Under the pieces are notes generated by a model. The model had not been told where the DNA came from and ran no database searches. It saw only the letters and a list, made by a program, of their open reading frames with translations. A stretch of 64,000 nt of DNA from contig NZ_SODU01000003.1 of assembly GCF_004366075.1 (NCBI RefSeq), positions 868,001 to 932,000 of the forward strand, written 5' to 3'. The stretch comes from Kribbella pratensis (lineage in GTDB: Bacteria; Actinomycetota; Actinomycetes; Propionibacteriales; Kribbellaceae). Positions 1-7,998 of the stretch are shown piece after piece. Every line of letters begins with the position of its first letter. The stretch's first letter is position 1. The position numbers were made by a program, and so were the translations under genes.

Positions 1-560
1 GACATCCCGAACTGCGCGACGAAACGGCGGGTGAACTGGGCCCTGCTGAGCGACGCGCGGCGCGCCATCTCCGCGACGGTCCAGTCCATGCCCGGGTCCT
101 GCCGGAGCTGCCTGGCGATGTCGTCGACCGCGGTGTCGATGACGCTGCGGCCCGGGTGGTGGACGGCGTCCCAGATCAGCGCGACCAGTTGCTCGAGGCA
201 CAGTTCGGCCTGATGCCGGCCGAGGGCGTCACCACGGCGGTACGACGCGTCGCTGGTCCGCGCGAGGACGCCGAGCAGCTCGCGGTCGAGCACCTCACCC
301 CAGCGCGGATCAGGTGCTGCGGTCGTGGTGGTCTCGAAGTGCATGCCGAAGACCAGAAGCCTTCGGTGCGGGTCGTGAGTGGCTCGTGGGGCATCGCCGG
401 GTTGGAAGACCGCGCAGACGCCGGGGCGTAGTTCCTGGCGGTTCCCGTCGAGTTCGAGGGCGCCCCGACCGTCGACGACGCACCAGAGCAGGTGGTCCCG
501 CAGCGGGCGCGACGTCCAGGACCAGCTGGGTTCGCAGCGCCAGAAGGTCGGGGCGGACAT
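1..560 (-). CDS. AraC family transcriptional regulator (3' end cut by window edge)
   Basis: The open frame runs leftward from an ATG at 560 and has no stop before base 1, so the C-terminus is missing. The first roughly 120 residues look like a cupin-type ligand-binding half (LELDGNRQELRPG, then VFQPGD). The last visible part reads IARQLRQDPGMDWTVAEMA followed by LSRAQFTRRFVAQFG, which is the first helix-turn-helix of an AraC/XylS DNA-binding domain. About 186 residues are visible out of an expected 250-300. It is divergent from the dioxygenase gene at 688 with 127 bases between them, so control of that neighbour is plausible but inferred. The start could also be an upstream TTG. Confidence 0.8.
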   Translation of the reverse strand, partial: MSAPTFWRCEPSWSWTSRPLRDHLLWCVVDGRGALELDGNRQELRPGVCAVFQPGDAPRATHDPHRRLLVFGMHFETTTTAAPDPRWGEVLDRELLGVLARTSDASYRRGDALGRHQAELCLEQLVALIWDAVHHPGRSVIDTAVDDIARQLRQDPGMDWTVAEMARRASLSRAQFTRRFVAQFGM

Positions 561-687
561 CCGCTCGAGCCGGAGTCGGTGCAACAAAAGTTCAAGTCCT
601 CGCGTGAATCGTCCGTGGTCCCGTGCGGTGTAGCCGCAGGAAAATGAGGTTCAACGGAAGACTAGGACAGATTCGCGGGAGCCGTGC

Positions 688-1539
688 ATGAGCGTTTCAT
701 CCAACGTTGTCGACGTACATCAGGAAGAGTTCGAGCGCACCGGGTACACGTTGGTGCGGGGGTTGTTCTCAACGGACGAGGCCGAGCGGCTGCGGGACCA
801 CTACATGGACGTACGGCGCCGTGGACCACAGGCGCACGACTTCGCGGGGCACACGTCGACCGACCGGGACCCGCTCAAGCGGTACCCGCGGATGGCGCAG
901 ATGCACCGGTGGGACGACGTGTCGCTGCAGTGGATGATCGACCCACGCATCGATCAGGTGATGACGGCGCTGCTCGGCAGGTCGCCGTACGCCGTGCAGA
1001 CGATGCTCTACTTCAAGCCGCCGGGCTCCCGCGGGCAGGCGCTGCATCAGGACAACTTCTACCTGAAGGCCGATCCGGGGACCTGTGTCGCGGCGTGGAT
1101 GGCGCTCGACCGGGTCGACGAGGCGAACGGGTGTCTCGAAGTCGTCCCCGGGTCGCACCGCTGGCCGATCCTGTGCACGGAGAAGGCCGACACCACGGTC
1201 AGCTTCACCGACGTCACGGTCCCGCTCCCGTCCACGGGCGCGGCCGTACCCGTGGAGATGGAGCCGGGTGACGTGTTGTTCTTCCACGGCGCACTGGTCC
1301 ACGGCAGCAACCCGAACATCACGACCGACCGCTTCCGGCGGGCGCTCATCGGCCACTACATCCAGGGCGAGGCGGAGCGGGTCGCGCAGTACTACCACCC
1401 GGCGCTGCGGATGGACGGGACCGAGCTCACCCTCGAGGTCGCCGAAGGCGGCGGCGCCTGCGGCGAGTGGACCGAAACCCCCGACGGCCCGGTTGCCCTC
1501 CTCACCGGCACCGAACGCACCACCCGTAAGCACGAATAG
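688..1539 (+). CDS. Phytanoyl-CoA dioxygenase (PhyH) family Fe(II)/2-oxoglutarate oxygenase
   Basis: This 283-residue protein has the double-stranded beta-helix iron site of the PhyH family: H120 and D122 (LHQDNFY) and a distal histidine at 205 (ALVHGSN). An arginine pair at 217-218 (DRFRRAL) suits binding of the 2-oxoglutarate carboxylate. Length is usual for bacterial PhyH proteins. GGGAG lies about six bases before the ATG. Such enzymes hydroxylate varied small molecules or lipids, and the substrate cannot be read from sequence. It stands alone on the plus strand opposite an AraC-type regulator, which suggests an inducible catabolic or tailoring step. Confidence 0.85.
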   Translation: MSVSSNVVDVHQEEFERTGYTLVRGLFSTDEAERLRDHYMDVRRRGPQAHDFAGHTSTDRDPLKRYPRMAQMHRWDDVSLQWMIDPRIDQVMTALLGRSPYAVQTMLYFKPPGSRGQALHQDNFYLKADPGTCVAAWMALDRVDEANGCLEVVPGSHRWPILCTEKADTTVSFTDVTVPLPSTGAAVPVEMEPGDVLFFHGALVHGSNPNITTDRFRRALIGHYIQGEAERVAQYYHPALRMDGTELTLEVAEGGGACGEWTETPDGPVALLTGTERTTRKHE

Positions 1540-1561
1540 CCCCTTCGCGCGTCTCCGGGCG

Positions 1562-1600
1562 CCGGATCCGTACGGCGGGACGCTCGGCGTACGGATCCGG
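1562..1600. repeat. 13-bp perfect inverted repeat between PhyH and serC
   Basis: CCGGATCCGTACG at 1562-1574 is followed by 13 bases and then its exact reverse complement at 1588-1600. The position, just after the dioxygenase stop, fits an intrinsic terminator without a T-tract, as is common in high-GC actinobacteria. The left arm and loop resemble a stretch inside the DUF4429 gene near 22375-22407. Confidence 0.7.
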
Positions 1601-1705
1601 TGCACAAAGTGGACCCCGGGTGGTGGGTCGGGTGGGATGTGCGAAGATGGAGCGCGCTGACAGCGTCGTCGGCCTTCTTGCTGCAGACGACGAAGGGGAC
1701 CGCTG

Positions 1706-2830
1706 GTGACCAGCGAAATCAAGATTCCTGAAGAGCTCAAGCCCGCCGACGGCCGCTTCGGGGCCGGGCCGTCCAAGGTCCGTCCGGAAGCCGTCGCCGC
1801 CCTGGCGACCGAGGGCGCGAAGCTGCTCGGCACCTCCCACCGGCAGGCGCCGGTGAAGAACCTGGTGAAGCGGGTCCAGGAAGGCGTCGCCGAGCTCTTC
1901 CAGCTGCCGGACGGGTACCAGGTGGTGCTCGGCAACGGCGGCTCGACCGCGTTCTGGGACGTCGCGACGTTCGGGCTGATCCGGGAGAAGAGCCAGCACC
2001 TGAGCTTCGGTGAGTTCTCCTCGAAGTTCGCGAAGGCCTCGCAGCTGGCACCGCACCTCGGCGACCCGTCGATCGTGAAGGCCGAGCCCGGAAGCCGCCC
2101 GGTCGCGGTGGCGGAGGCCGGCGTCGACCTGTACGCGTGGCCGCACAACGAGACCTCCACCGGCGTGATGGCGCCGGTCAAGCGGGTCGAGGGCGCCGAC
2201 GAGGGCGCGCTGGTCGCGATCGACGCCACCTCGGGCGCGGCCGGCCTGCCGGTCGACCTCAACGAGGCCGACGTCTACTACTTCGCACCGCAGAAGGGTT
2301 TCGCCTCCGACGGCGGCCTGTGGATCGCGCTGATGAGCCCCGCCGCGCTAGCGCGGGTCGAGGAGATCGCCGCCTCCGGCCGGTGGATCCCGGCGTTCCT
2401 GGACCTGGCGACGGCGGTCGACAACTCCAGCAAGAACCAGACGTACAACACGCCGTCCCTCGCCACCCTCTTCCTGATGGCGGAGCAGACCGACTGGATC
2501 AACAGCCAGGGTGGCCTGGAGTGGAGCGTCGCCCGTACGACGGACTCCAGCACCCGCCTGTACACGTGGGCCGAGAAGTCCGAGTACGCCACACCGTACG
2601 TCACCGACCCCGACGCCCGCTCGCTCGTCGTCGGCACCATCGACCTCGACGACTCGATCGACGCCACCGCGGTCGCCAAGACCCTGCGCGCCAACGGCAT
2701 CGTCGACACCGAGCCCTACCGCAAACTCGGCCGCAACCAGCTCCGCGTAGCCATGTTCCCCGCGGTGAACCCCGACGACGTCGAGAAACTGACCCAGTCC
2801 ATCGACTACGTGGTCGAGAACCTCAAGTAA
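1706..2830 (+). CDS. serC: Phosphoserine aminotransferase
   Basis: This 374-residue PLP enzyme converts 3-phosphohydroxypyruvate and glutamate to O-phosphoserine in serine biosynthesis, in the cytoplasm. The family signature near the N-terminus (GPSKVRPEAV) and the PLP-binding lysine in FAPQKGFASDGG (K197) are clear, as is the glycine-rich cofactor loop GNGGSTAFW. It resembles the mycobacterial-type SerC. The start is GTG at 1706, with GAAGGGGA about seven bases upstream. No other serine gene lies nearby. A strong hairpin follows the stop, so the gene is probably monocistronic. Confidence 0.95.
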   Translation: MTSEIKIPEELKPADGRFGAGPSKVRPEAVAALATEGAKLLGTSHRQAPVKNLVKRVQEGVAELFQLPDGYQVVLGNGGSTAFWDVATFGLIREKSQHLSFGEFSSKFAKASQLAPHLGDPSIVKAEPGSRPVAVAEAGVDLYAWPHNETSTGVMAPVKRVEGADEGALVAIDATSGAAGLPVDLNEADVYYFAPQKGFASDGGLWIALMSPAALARVEEIAASGRWIPAFLDLATAVDNSSKNQTYNTPSLATLFLMAEQTDWINSQGGLEWSVARTTDSSTRLYTWAEKSEYATPYVTDPDARSLVVGTIDLDDSIDATAVAKTLRANGIVDTEPYRKLGRNQLRVAMFPAVNPDDVEKLTQSIDYVVENLK

Positions 2831-2846
2831 CCCGTACCACCAACAT

Positions 2847-2871
2847 CCGCCGACCCCACCCGGGTCGGCGG
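2847..2871 (+). terminator. Intrinsic terminator of serC
   Basis: CCGCCGACCC (2847-2856) and its exact complement GGGTCGGCGG (2862-2871) enclose a five-base loop, 16 bases after the serC stop. It is GC-rich with no T-tract, as usual in actinobacteria. Confidence 0.8.
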
Positions 2872-2914
2872 CTGTCCCTATCCCCACCACACCCCGCACG
2901 CGGCATGCAGGCTG

Positions 2915-2968
2915 GCGGGTTATGTGTGCGATGGCGGGAAGTAGTAGGCCAGCGGTGACATAACCCGC
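2915..2968. repeat. 11-bp inverted repeat in the serC downstream gap
   Basis: GCGGGTTATGT (2915-2925) and ACATAACCCGC (2958-2968) are exact complements 32 bases apart. They sit in the 264-base gap between serC and the convergent gene ending at 3095. No reading frame in the gap looks coding. The structure may be a bidirectional terminator or a small dispersed palindrome. Confidence 0.6.
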
Positions 2969-3094
2969 TACTGGTGACCTGCAGGCGGGCTGGCATGAGG
3001 CCGCCGCACCGGCGAGAGGCTGTACGCAGGCACACCTTCACGCTCAGGTGGCACTGCCCAGCCATCCGGCACATGCGGGCCGGACCGGCTGGGG

Positions 3095-4216
3095 TCAGGA
3101 GTGTTGGCGGCGGCGCGGGGTGGGTGGGGATTGGCCTGTCAGGCGGGCGTTCTCGGCCTGGCGGTCCAGGCGTTCGCGGCGGCCCGGGGGGAAGGTGATG
3201 ACGGTGATGATGAGGGCGAAGAGGGCGGCGCCGACGATGATCCAGCGGAGGTTGTGGCTCTTGCCGGAGTCGGAGTTGTTGCTGTCGGCGCTGGTTGCAG
3301 GCTTGGGGGTGGCGCTGGCCGAGGGAGGCGTGGAGGCGGCCGACTTGGCCGGCACCTGGACCTGGTAGACGCCCGAGTTCGCGCCCTCGCTGCCGACCAG
3401 GACGGTCCCGTCGGTGGGACCGACGGCGACGGTCTCTCCCTGGCCGAGCGGAGCGGCGCCGCGGGCGATGGCGTTGGGCGTCTCACCCCAGGCCACGGTC
3501 GTCACATCGGCATACGTGCGCAGCACCACCCGTTGACCGTCCGGCAGGAACGTCCCGTCGGTGATCACCCCGGACGGCGCCGCCGCGAGCTTGGTCAGGT
3601 CATTGGTGCCCTTGCGGGACGGCGCGGGCGGCGCCGCGTAGATCGCGCCGGTACCTTTGAGCGCCTTCGTCACGATATAGAGCTGGCTGGTCCCCGGCTC
3701 GATCAGCAGAGTCTCGGCGTCGTGCGCACCGTCCGGGTACTTGAAGTCATACCGGTGATACGTGACGTTGGACTGGTCCTCGAGCGTTTCCGGCTCCGGG
3801 ATCGTGTAGATCTCGATCTGGTCCCGGTTCTCCTTGTTGTCGCCGATGTCCGCGACGTAGATCGTGCCGTCCCGGTCCACCCCGAGCGCCTCGACGTCGG
3901 TGACCTTCGCACCGAACCGCAGGACTGCTTCCACCTTGCCGTTGGCGTCGAGCGCGAACACCCGCCCGGTGTCGCCGGAGTCGTTCACGGTCCAGTAGGT
4001 CCCGGGGTGCTTGACGCTCTTCGCCAGCCCGGACGACTCCTGGATCCGGTCGTCCCGGATCGTGAACAGCTTCTTCGGCGCCGGCGTCGTCGGCCCCGCA
4101 TCCGAACCCGCCGAACCCGCTGAGCTCGCAGCGGCCGTCGACGCGGGCAGCGCCACACCCGCCAGCGTGCACAGCGTCGCCCCCAGCAGAGCGAGCGCGG
4201 TCCGGACCTGTCTCAC
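3095..4216 (-). CDS. Secreted, C-terminally anchored beta-propeller-like protein
   Basis: A 373-residue protein starting at GTG 4216, which overlaps the stop of the upstream methyltransferase (GTGA), so translation is probably coupled. Residues 1 to about 32 form a signal peptide (ALALLGATLCTLAGVALP). The middle carries repeated strand patterns typical of propeller domains (YWTVNDSGDTGRVFALD, IYVADIGDN, LYIVTKAL). A Ser/Pro/Ala-rich linker leads to one membrane helix (IIVGAALFALIITVITF) and a basic tail. The protein likely faces outside and is held by its C-terminus. No enzymatic motif is visible, and the role is unknown. A longer frame upstream to 4291 lies inside the neighbour and was not used. 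Confidence 0.75.
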   Translation of the reverse strand: MRQVRTALALLGATLCTLAGVALPASTAAASSAGSAGSDAGPTTPAPKKLFTIRDDRIQESSGLAKSVKHPGTYWTVNDSGDTGRVFALDANGKVEAVLRFGAKVTDVEALGVDRDGTIYVADIGDNKENRDQIEIYTIPEPETLEDQSNVTYHRYDFKYPDGAHDAETLLIEPGTSQLYIVTKALKGTGAIYAAPPAPSRKGTNDLTKLAAAPSGVITDGTFLPDGQRVVLRTYADVTTVAWGETPNAIARGAAPLGQGETVAVGPTDGTVLVGSEGANSGVYQVQVPAKSAASTPPSASATPKPATSADSNNSDSGKSHNLRWIIVGAALFALIITVITFPPGRRERLDRQAENARLTGQSPPTPRRRQHS

Positions 4217-5469
4217 GACACCACCTCGGCGGCCGGGTTCTGCTCGGCCGGCGGGAGGAGCAGCTGGGCCAGCCGCGGCGTCACCTGCCATTCGGCGACC
4301 ATCGACCGGTACTCGGCCTGCAGGTCCGCGGTCGGCTTGGCACCGGTCCGGGCCGCGCGGAGCAACAGATTGCGCGGCGTGTGCTGACTGTCCACGAACT
4401 GCACGACCTCCACCCGGTAACCGACCTGTCGGAGCACCGCTGCCCGCAGGGAGTCCGTCAGGACGTCGGCGAACCGCTCACGAACGATGCCATATCTCGT
4501 CATCAGCGCATAAGGCGCCGGTGGTGTGACGCTCTTCAGCTGCTTTTGGATGTCGTGATGACAACATGGGGCCGCGAGAACCAGTGACGCCTCCCAGCCG
4601 ACGGCTCGCGCGAGCGCGTCGTCGGTCGCGGTGTCGCAGGCGTGCAGCGCCAGGACGACGTCCGGCCGGACGTCCAGCTCCGCGCCCTCGATGGTCGCAT
4701 CCAGGAACCGCAGGTGCTCCTGCCAGCCGAGCGCCTCGACCACCCGCGTGTTCCGCTTCCGCGCCGCCGGGTTGTGGTCGATACCGGTCATCCGGACGTC
4801 GTGACCGGCCGCGGTGAGCAGGTGGTACGCCGCGAGCGTGAGGTAGGCGTTCCCGCAGCCGAGGTCGACCACCTGCAGCGGCCGTCCGGCCGCGATCCGC
4901 CCGGCCGAAACCGCGTCGTCGAGGGCCGGCGCGAGCAGCTTGCAGAACTCCTCGATCTGCTTGTACTTCGCCTGCCGGGACGGCTTCACCCGGCCCTGGT
5001 GGTCGCTGATCCCGAGCTCGATCAGGAACGGCGCCGCCGGATCGAGCACCCGGCGTTTCACCCGGTCGTGACCGGTCTCCTGCTCCCGGTGGTCCTCCTG
5101 CCGGTGCAGCAGCTCCTTGCCCTTCTTGGTGTACCGCAGCCGCAGCGTCTGGCTCGTCGTCTCGATGTGCCACGACCCGTACGGCAGGTCGAGAAGCTCG
5201 TCGACCGCCTTCTCCAGGTCCGCGCCCGCCACGTTCCGCGTATGCGCCTGGCGCTCGTCGAACTCGGTGATCTGCAGGTGCCGCTGACCCTTCAGATCGA
5301 CGTACCGCAGCTCGACCCGGAGGTACGACGGCGGCTCCAGGCCGCGGCGCCGGCCCGAGGCCAGACCGCGCACCAAACCACTCTGATCGAGCAGGGCAGC
5401 ACGGACCACCGCCCGCGCTCCGGACTCCTCCGGCAGCGCCGACTCGTCCGACCGCACCTCTGGCTGCAC
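4213..5469 (-). CDS. SAM-dependent methyltransferase (Methyltransf_32-like)
   Basis: A 418-residue protein, start GTG 5469. The SAM-binding motif VVDLGCGNAYLTL lies about mid-protein, followed by MTGIDHNPAARKRN (acidic residue for the ribose), LALHACDTATDDAL and APCCHHDI. This set is seen in the METTL25/GSTCD-like Methyltransf_32 family. The N-terminal 170 residues form an extra domain with many charged residues (SYLRVELRYVDLKGQRHLQ), possibly for RNA or protein binding. The substrate is unknown. It is the first gene of a two-gene unit with the anchored propeller protein. Confidence 0.8.
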   Translation of the reverse strand: MQPEVRSDESALPEESGARAVVRAALLDQSGLVRGLASGRRRGLEPPSYLRVELRYVDLKGQRHLQITEFDERQAHTRNVAGADLEKAVDELLDLPYGSWHIETTSQTLRLRYTKKGKELLHRQEDHREQETGHDRVKRRVLDPAAPFLIELGISDHQGRVKPSRQAKYKQIEEFCKLLAPALDDAVSAGRIAAGRPLQVVDLGCGNAYLTLAAYHLLTAAGHDVRMTGIDHNPAARKRNTRVVEALGWQEHLRFLDATIEGAELDVRPDVVLALHACDTATDDALARAVGWEASLVLAAPCCHHDIQKQLKSVTPPAPYALMTRYGIVRERFADVLTDSLRAAVLRQVGYRVEVVQFVDSQHTPRNLLLRAARTGAKPTADLQAEYRSMVAEWQVTPRLAQLLLPPAEQNPAAEVVS

Positions 5470-5565
5470 CGCGCCATTGTCCCCGACCCGTCGGGTCGAT
5501 CACAAAAGGGTCTCGTCCACCCACCGTCGCAACCGATGAACTCGCCGCAGTCACCCCCCGCCGGC

Positions 5566-5931
5566 TCATGGGAGTTGCTGGTCGTCGGCGAGCAGCCCCA
5601 GCCCTCTGAGGCGGGTGATGATGCCGCCTTCCTGGCGGCCCAGGGCCTCGACAAGTTGCTCCAGGGTCGCGCTGTTGTTGTACATCTCGATCAGGGTCTG
5701 CTCGTCCTCGGGACTCCACTGGCGGAACGCGTTCGGGTGGGTCTTCCGGGCGCGCTTGATCTTGTGGGTCATCGAGCGCGGGTTCATCGGCTCGAGTGAC
5801 CGGATCCGGGCCTGCCGGTGGCGGCCGACCTCCTCGCCCTCCCGCCAGAACACCACTGCCCCGTCGTCGAACGTCATCAGGTCGGCCGGCACGTCGCAGT
5901 AGTCGGCGTCCTCGAGCATCACGCGCATCAT
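5566..5931 (-). CDS. Small Myb/SANT-like helix-turn-helix protein
   Basis: A 121-residue protein. ATG 5931 is preceded by GGAG and is preferred to the longer frame from 6066. The N-terminal half has the short strand pattern DADYCDVPADLMTFDDGAVV. The C-terminal half (FRQWSPEDEQTLIEMYNNS, then LGRQEGGIITRLRGLGL) looks like a SANT/Myb-type three-helix fold, as also found at the ends of some bacterial helicases. A role in DNA or protein binding is inferred; no family name can be given. It is divergent from the ArsR regulator, with 164 bases between that include the phased boxes at 6047. Confidence 0.6.
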   Translation of the reverse strand: MMRVMLEDADYCDVPADLMTFDDGAVVFWREGEEVGRHRQARIRSLEPMNPRSMTHKIKRARKTHPNAFRQWSPEDEQTLIEMYNNSATLEQLVEALGRQEGGIITRLRGLGLLADDQQLP

Positions 5932-6046
5932 CGCTGGTTCTCTCCGTCTCCTCGGTGGATGCGTGGTCGACAGAGAAGATGCCGCGATCCCGCCGCCTCT
6001 CGACGCGCAGATTCGCGACCTGTGGACAACCGAATCGCACACCTTC

Positions 6047-6078
6047 TTTGCAAAATCGCTTTGCAAAGACTCTTTGCA
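6047..6078. promoter_or_regulatory. Three 13-bp-phased TTTGCAAA boxes upstream of the ArsR gene
   Basis: TTTGCAAA at 6047-6054 and 6060-6067, and TTTGCA at 6073-6078, each preceded by C, recur every 13 bases and end 17 bases before the ATG at 6096. Each full box is itself a palindrome. They are the likely operator of the ArsR-type regulator and its exporter. Confidence 0.65.
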
Positions 6079-6095
6079 GTCCTATCCTCGGAACC

Positions 6096-6686
6096 ATGAG
6101 CGACGAGACGCAGAGCGTGGAGCCCGCACGGACAGTCCGGCTGGACCGCCACCTCGTGCGCGCGCTGGCGCACCCCATGCGGAACCGGATCCTCGGCCTC
6201 CTCCGGGTCTACGGCCCGCAGACCGCCACAACCCTGGCCGGACGGCTGGGCGTGAACACCGGCGCGACCAGCTACCACCTCCGCCAACTCGCGGACGCCG
6301 GCCTGGTGGTCGAGGACGACAGCCGCGGCAACGCCCGCGACCGCTGGTGGAAGTCGGCCCACCAGGGCACCGAGTTCAACGCGGCCGAGCTGCTGGACCA
6401 GGAGCCCGAGCTGGCTCTGGGCTTCCTGCACGGTGTCGGCCAGACGTACGCCGAGAACATCTTCGGCTTCATCGACGCGATGCAGACGATGCCCGACGAC
6501 TGGCGCGACGCCAGCATGCTCTCGGACTACTTCTTCCACCTCCGGGCCGACCAGCTGGAGGCGATGATGCGCGAGGTCATGGCGGTCCTGGAGAAGTACA
6601 AGACGCCGGACCTGACCGCTCCGCTCCCGGAAGGCGCCGAGCAGGTCACCGTCCAGATCCAGGCGTTCCCGCGCGAGACGCGCTAG
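6096..6686 (+). CDS. ArsR/winged-helix transcriptional regulator
   Basis: A 196-residue protein. The N-terminal winged helix is clear (ALAHPMRNRILGLLRVYG, TLAGRLGVNTGATSYHLRQL, GLVVEDD, WWKSAH). The C-terminal 100 residues are helical and of unknown ligand specificity. No ArsR metal-binding cysteine motif is present, so this is a metal-independent helix_turn_helix_5-type regulator. ATG 6096 was chosen because the longer frame reads through the operator region. It precedes an MFS exporter by 22 bases. The phased TTTGCAAA boxes suggest autoregulation of the pair. Confidence 0.88.
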   Translation: MSDETQSVEPARTVRLDRHLVRALAHPMRNRILGLLRVYGPQTATTLAGRLGVNTGATSYHLRQLADAGLVVEDDSRGNARDRWWKSAHQGTEFNAAELLDQEPELALGFLHGVGQTYAENIFGFIDAMQTMPDDWRDASMLSDYFFHLRADQLEAMMREVMAVLEKYKTPDLTAPLPEGAEQVTVQIQAFPRETR

Positions 6687-6708
6687 CAGCACAGGGGTGA
6701 GGCGAACA

Positions 6709-7998
6709 ATGGGCGACAAGGGCAATCGGGCGCCGTTGGCGGCGTTCCTGGTGGCGAACGTGGTGTCGATCTGCGGGACCCGGGTCAGCGCGATCGCGAT
6801 CCCGTGGTTCGTCCTGATCACTACCGGCTCCCCGGTCAAGACCGGCCTGGTGGCGCTGGCAGAGATGGCACCGCTGGTCGTGGTGAAGGCAGTCGGCGGC
6901 CCGCTGATCGACAAGGTCGGTGCACGCCGGATCAGCGTCGTGGCAGACACCGCCAGTACGGCGGTGGTCGCGCTGATCCCCCTCCTGCACGAGCTAGGCC
7001 TCCTGCACTTCCCGACCCTGCTGGTGCTGGTCGCGATCGCCGGCGCTCTCCGTGGACCAGGAGACGCCGCCAAGGCGACCCTGATCCCGGACATCGCCCG
7101 GGTGGCCAGGGTCCCCCTGGAGCGGGTGACAGGCCTGGAGAGTACGACGGAACGCCTGGCGGGCTTCTTCGCGTTCGCTCTCGCCGGCGGCCTCATCACC
7201 CTGGTCGGAGCAGTCAACGCCCTCTGGATCGACGCGGTCTCGTTCGGCATCTGCGCCGTACTGATCGCCCGCTGGATTCCCAAGCACACGACGCCCGCGC
7301 CAAAGGAGGAGCAAGGCTACGGTCGTCGGCTGCTCGAGGGCTGGACCTTCCTGCGTACCGACAAGCTCCTGCTGCCGCTGGTCGTGATGATCGCGGTGAC
7401 CAACCTGCTCGACGCCGCGACCGGCACGGTATTACTGCCCGTCTGGATCAAGGACCACGGCTACGGCCCCGGCCACACCAGCCTGATCCTCACGTCGTTC
7501 GGAGTGACTGCGACGCTGTTCGCCTTGCTGGCCTCGGCCATCGGCGACCGCATCCCGCGCAAGCTCGTCTTCACGGTCGCGTTCCTGATCGCCGGAGCAC
7601 CGCGCTTCGTCGCGATGGCCACCGATGCGCCGATCTGGACCCTGATGGCGGTGTACGCCGTCGGCGGCATCGGAGCCGGCTTCATCAATCCTGTGCTCGG
7701 CGCGATCCAGCTCGAACGGATCCCCAGCCACCTGCGCGGACGGGTCAACTCCCTGTCCAACGCTGTCTGCTGGACCGGCGTACCCCTGGGTGGTCTCGTG
7801 GCCGGTGGGGCCGTCGCCGCCATCGGTCTGGCACCTGCACTGCTCGCAGGTGGCGCGGTCTATCTGATCGCGACCATGTCACCGGTACTGATCGGCCGAC
7901 ACGAGCAATGGAGAGCTACCCAGCCAGCTACACAGGGTCCGACGGATCCTCCGGAAACGGCGGCAGATCCAGATCGGGTGGCAGTCGGAACGTCTTAG
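6709..7998 (+). CDS. MFS transporter, EntS-like exporter
   Basis: A 429-residue membrane protein with 10-12 hydrophobic helices in the MFS_3 pattern (NVVSICGTRVSAIAIPWFVL, GGPLIDKVGARRISVVADT, RGPGDAAKATLIPDIA). The start is ATG 6709, behind AGGGGTGAGG; GTG 6697 is a weaker alternative inside that ribosome-binding site. It is cotranscribed with the ArsR gene. The last 24 codons overlap the convergent membrane-protein gene (7928-7998), giving an unusual Pro/Thr-rich hydrophilic tail. The exported compound is unknown. Confidence 0.88.
   Translation: MGDKGNRAPLAAFLVANVVSICGTRVSAIAIPWFVLITTGSPVKTGLVALAEMAPLVVVKAVGGPLIDKVGARRISVVADTASTAVVALIPLLHELGLLHFPTLLVLVAIAGALRGPGDAAKATLIPDIARVARVPLERVTGLESTTERLAGFFAFALAGGLITLVGAVNALWIDAVSFGICAVLIARWIPKHTTPAPKEEQGYGRRLLEGWTFLRTDKLLLPLVVMIAVTNLLDAATGTVLLPVWIKDHGYGPGHTSLILTSFGVTATLFALLASAIGDRIPRKLVFTVAFLIAGAPRFVAMATDAPIWTLMAVYAVGGIGAGFINPVLGAIQLERIPSHLRGRVNSLSNAVCWTGVPLGGLVAGGAVAAIGLAPALLAGGAVYLIATMSPVLIGRHEQWRATQPATQGPTDPPETAADPDRVAVGTS

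Noticed and set aside
769..2262. 497-residue minus-strand frame opposite PhyH and serC
   Set aside because: Both plus-strand genes have full catalytic motifs; the antisense product has none.
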